A stretch of 64,000 bases of DNA from JBFWVD01 sp050246915 (GTDB taxonomy: Bacteria > Actinomycetota > Acidimicrobiia > Acidimicrobiales > Ilumatobacteraceae). The notes beneath the pieces are model-generated. The model worked only from the letters and a program-made list of their open reading frames with translations, did no database searches and was not told the DNA's origin. The stretch's first letter is position 1. Every line of letters begins with the position of its first letter. The position numbers and the translations under genes were made by a program. Positions 61,029 through 64,000 of this stretch are shown here, piece by piece. The stretch lies in contig JBFWVD010000012.1 of NCBI GenBank assembly GCA_050246915.1, forward strand, positions 1-64,000, read 5' to 3'.

Positions 61029-64000
61029 CGACGGTTGCGCTGCTGCGGCCGCCTCGAGCCGACTCAGTTCTCGTGACACCTTGGCCAGGCTGATCGACCC
61101 ACGGGTACCCACCATCTGGGCGAACTGTTGGATGCGCAACTCCTCGATGAGCCAGGTCGCGTTCACCACGTCCGTTGGCGTCACGGTCTGTTCGTAGCGA
61201 GTAGCCACAAGCCGCAGCCGCGCCTCGAGGGCGTGGACCTCGGCCATCCGGGCACGATCGCGGTGCACACCGTCGGCGACCTTCGACAGGCGTCGCTCGA
61301 CGCCTCGCACATAGCGAACGATGTCCTCCACCCGATCCAAGCCGGCGCGTGTCACGAACCCCGGGTTCACCAGGCGATCGAGCTGCCGACGGGCGTCATC
61401 GGCCGACGGCGCCACCGCGGGCGCCACGAGCTTTGCCAGCAGGCGATCGACCGCTCCCGCCACCGTGAGGATCTCGACAGCGCTGCGCAGCGCCGAGGCG
61501 GCCAGATCGAAGACGCTGTCACGGCAAACCGACAGCAACTCGTCGAAGGTCTCCCGATCCCAGACCGGCTTGCCGAACTGGCCGACGACTTGATCGATCG
61601 CGGCGGCGATGCAGTCGTCCACCAAGGCTTCCAGTGCGATGCGACGTTGACGCCCGACCGCGAGCTGTGCGCTGTTGCCCAGTGATCCGGTGAGCTGCTT
61701 ACGCGACGGGGATGCGTTCAGCAGCAGCAACCTCCGGATCCCGGCCGGCATGACGCGCGCCTGCAACTCGGGGTTGGCAACGATGCGCAACGACACCGAC
61801 CCACCGGTATCGAGCAGCGTTGGATATCCCCGGACCGTGTGCCCGTCCCGGACGGTCTCGATCATCGACGGGATCGTCCCCAGGTCGCTCCAATCGACGA
61901 TGCCCGAGCGCTCGGCCAGCGGTGTGGCCGCGGCGATGGCCGCCCGCAGCTGACCGCTGAGCGCTCGACGCAGCGCACCCAGGTCCTTGTCGAGCCCAGC
62001 GACGCGCTCCTCGTCGTGCACCGCGAAGGTGATCCGCAGGTGATCGGGGACGCGACGCCAATCGAACGCGCTCGCAGGGACGTCGACCGCACAGGTGTCG
62101 CGCAGCGTGTCGGACAGCGCCTCCACGATCGGACATCCGTGTCGCATCCCTACGCGGGCCATCGCGGCTTGCACTGCGACGATGGTCTCGGCCGCAGGTG
62201 TCAGCAGTCGCCGATACTCCTTGGGAAGCGAACGGAGCAGCGCTTCGATCAGATCCTCGCGATAGGCAGGGATCTGCCAGTCGAACCCGCGGTCATCGAC
62301 GCGGTTCAGGACCGACAGGGGTATGTGCACGGTCACGCCGTCGTTGAGTGCGCCGGGCATGAAGCGGTAGGTGACCGGCAGGACCAACTCGCCGTTGCAC
62401 CACTCGTCGGGGAAGTCGCTCAGCGGGTGTTCGCCATCGTGCAGTCGCAACAGATCCTCGAGGCGCAACGTCAGCAGATCGGGCGTTGTCGATCGGGCCT
62501 TTCGCCACCAACTGTCGAAGTGTCGACCCGACACAACATCGGCACCGATCCGGGCGTCATAGAAGTCGAACACCGCGCTATGGTCCACGAGATCGTTGCG
62601 TCGATAGCGGTCCTCGAGATGGCGCACGTCGGCCAGAGCATCGCGGTTGGCGTCACGGAACCGATGATGGGTTGCCCACTCGCCCTCGACCAGCGCGTGT
62701 TCGATGAACATCTCCCGCGCGAATCGACGATCGACGCGGTCGTAGCCGATGCGGCGAGACGTCACGACCGGTAGGCCGAACAACGTGACCCGCTCCGTGG
62801 TCACCGCTCGGCCGCTGCGCTCGTCCCACATCGGGTCGCCATAGCTGTGCTTGGTGAGATGACCGCCCGCGCGCTCTGCCCACTCCGGCGCGATGGGAGC
62901 CACCATTCGGGCCCACAGGCGATTGGTTTCGACCAACTCTGCGGCCATCACCCAACGCGGCAGCAACTTGCCGATGGCGGATCCGCCAGCGATGGCGAAC
63001 TTCGAGCCATGGGCGCCCCGATACTCACGGCTCTCACCGTCGCGCACCCCGATGTGCGACAGCTGTCCGGCCAGAAGTGCTTGGTGCACATGGTCCGGAT
63101 GTCCTGGGTCGTGCGCCAAGGTGAGGTGCAGATCGGCGCAGATGTGACGCAGCTGACTGAACAGGTCCTGCCACTCGCGCACGCGTAGGTAGTTCAGGTA
63201 CTCGGCGCGACACAGCTTGCGGAACTGGTTCGTTGACAACTCACGTTGACGCTCACGCAAGTGGTCCCAGAGCTTCACGAGAGCCAGGAAGTCAGAACCG
63301 TCACCGGCGAAGCGGCGATGTGCCTCGTCGGCTGCAGGGCGCGCATCCGACGGTCGCTCTCGCGGATCTTGGATCGACAACGCGGCAGCGATGATCACCA
63401 CCTCACGCACGCAGCCGAGCCGTTCCGCCTCGAGGATCATCCGTCCCAGGCGCGGGTCGACAGGCAGGCGCGCCAGGCGTCGTCCAACCTCGGTCAGCCG
63501 ACGCGAGCCGTCGTCGTGTTCGGTGATGGCGCCCAGCTCGTGGAGCAACGCGTAGCCATCGCGCACCGCGCGCCGATCGGGTGGTTCGACGAACGGGAAG
63601 GCATCGACGTCGCCGAGGCCGATGGCCGTCATCTGCAAGATCACCGAGGCCAAGTTGGTGCGCAGGATCTCCGGCTCGGTGAACGCAGGTCGATCGTCGA
63701 AGTCGTTGGCGCTGTAGAGCCGGATGCACACGCCCGGAGCGACGCGTCCGCAGCGCCCGGCACGCTGATCGGCCGAGGCCTGCGAGATGGCCTCGATGGG
63801 GAGGCGCTGTACCTTCAACCGTGCGCTGTAGCGGCTGATGCGCGCCGAGCCGGCATCGACCACGTAGCGCACCCCAGGAACCGTCAAGGATGTTTCCGCA
63901 ACATTCGTTGACAGCACGATGCGTCGACCAGTGTGCGGTTCGAAGATGCGGTGCTGCTCCGCCGACGACAGTCGCGCATACAACGGCAACACGTCGGTGT
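61023..64000 (-). CDS. hrpA: HrpA-type ATP-dependent RNA helicase (partial, N-terminus off the right edge)
   Basis: The C-terminal 992 residues of a DEAH-box helicase. Visible helicase motifs are STNVAETSLTVPGVRYVVDAG (motif V region, in parts) and QRAGRCGRVAPGVC (motif VI). Winged-helix and ratchet parts follow, then an OB-type region and the long DUF3418 C-terminal domain (WGDP-type SYGDPMWDERSGRAV, VLNRVDDRGFDWQIPAYRE) typical of HrpA. Motifs I-III lie outside the window. HrpA unwinds RNA and acts in ribosome rescue or mRNA processing in other bacteria. The frame is intact to the TAG at 61023. Confidence 0.93.
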   Translation of the reverse strand, partial: TDVLPLYARLSSAEQHRIFEPHTGRRIVLSTNVAETSLTVPGVRYVVDAGSARISRYSARLKVQRLPIEAISQASADQRAGRCGRVAPGVCIRLYSANDFDDRPAFTEPEILRTNLASVILQMTAIGLGDVDAFPFVEPPDRRAVRDGYALLHELGAITEHDDGSRRLTEVGRRLARLPVDPRLGRMILEAERLGCVREVVIIAAALSIQDPRERPSDARPAADEAHRRFAGDGSDFLALVKLWDHLRERQRELSTNQFRKLCRAEYLNYLRVREWQDLFSQLRHICADLHLTLAHDPGHPDHVHQALLAGQLSHIGVRDGESREYRGAHGSKFAIAGGSAIGKLLPRWVMAAELVETNRLWARMVAPIAPEWAERAGGHLTKHSYGDPMWDERSGRAVTTERVTLFGLPVVTSRRIGYDRVDRRFAREMFIEHALVEGEWATHHRFRDANRDALADVRHLEDRYRRNDLVDHSAVFDFYDARIGADVVSGRHFDSWWRKARSTTPDLLTLRLEDLLRLHDGEHPLSDFPDEWCNGELVLPVTYRFMPGALNDGVTVHIPLSVLNRVDDRGFDWQIPAYREDLIEALLRSLPKEYRRLLTPAAETIVAVQAAMARVGMRHGCPIVEALSDTLRDTCAVDVPASAFDWRRVPDHLRITFAVHDEERVAGLDKDLGALRRALSGQLRAAIAAATPLAERSGIVDWSDLGTIPSMIETVRDGHTVRGYPTLLDTGGSVSLRIVANPELQARVMPAGIRRLLLLNASPSRKQLTGSLGNSAQLAVGRQRRIALEALVDDCIAAAIDQVVGQFGKPVWDRETFDELLSVCRDSVFDLAASALRSAVEILTVAGAVDRLLAKLVAPAVAPSADDARRQLDRLVNPGFVTRAGLDRVEDIVRYVRGVERRLSKVADGVHRDRARMAEVHALEARLRLVATRYEQTVTPTDVVNATWLIEELRIQQFAQMVGTRGSISLAKVSRELSRLEAAAAAQPSI

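Overview
The window is one contiguous piece of a high-GC actinobacterial chromosome, most likely from the class Acidimicrobiia (Ilumatobacter-like). This placement is inferred from several signs. There is an FhaA/FhaB/PP2C signalling locus beside tRNA-Leu(CAG), a WhiB [4Fe-4S] regulator and a DUF3039 protein. There are F420-type (LLM and Ddn-like) oxidoreductases, a TIGR03086/mycothiol-type DinB protein, an LCP wall-assembly protein, a CAR-type carboxylic acid reductase, and many secreted proteins with Thr-rich linkers. Coding density is high, GTG and TTG starts are common, and many stop/start pairs overlap. No rRNA, IS element, transposase, prophage or CRISPR array was seen.

Layout. 0-3 kb: the start of the FHA/PP2C operon (minus strand, running off the left edge), tRNA-Leu with a terminator, and an HNH endonuclease. 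3-17 kb: mostly housekeeping genes (monomeric isocitrate dehydrogenase, M2 peptidase, TerC, AAC(3)-like acetyltransferase, RlmI) plus a solitary DNA methyltransferase with an unexplained C-terminal domain and a membrane HD-GYP protein. 17-31 kb: WhiB, an MBL-Rieske fusion, an ABC exporter pair, a rhodanese, a DsbB/TlpA-like redox pair, a prepilin fused to an NHL beta-propeller, a PAS-GGDEF-EAL protein whose start codon lies in a perfect hairpin, LarB/LarC, and prephenate dehydratase. 31-42 kb: an acyl-CoA ligase, tRNA-Ser(UGA), a full-length carboxylic acid reductase, a large secreted protein, and a DUF4143 ATPase preceded by three 23-bp-spaced repeats. 42-61 kb: an accessory catabolic region with SDRs, an LLM oxidoreductase, a CoA-transferase and an acetyl-CoA hydrolase, a P450, an amidohydrolase, VOC and cupin proteins. 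It is interrupted by tRNA-Ser(GCU), tRNA-Arg(ACG), an LCP protein and threonine deaminase. 61-64 kb: the C-terminal part of an HrpA-type helicase, running off the right edge.

How the parts fit. The catabolic genes look like a dispersed set for oxidising lipid, terpenoid or aromatic acids, with CoA activation, CoA transfer, P450 hydroxylation, SDR dehydrogenation and acid reduction to aldehyde. No single pathway can be assigned from sequence alone. Cyclic-di-GMP signalling appears in two proteins (HD-GYP and GGDEF-EAL).

The least ordinary items are: (1) a 74-nt intergenic element at 42137-42210 that folds into a three-way junction with one bulged base and has attC-like core heptamers at its ends; (2) the prepilin-NHL propeller fusion; (3) a hairpin that covers both the Shine-Dalgarno and the AUG of the GGDEF-EAL gene; (4) an MBL-Rieske fusion in the reverse order to CMP-Neu5Ac hydroxylase; and (5) the three-repeat array in front of the DUF4143 ATPase.
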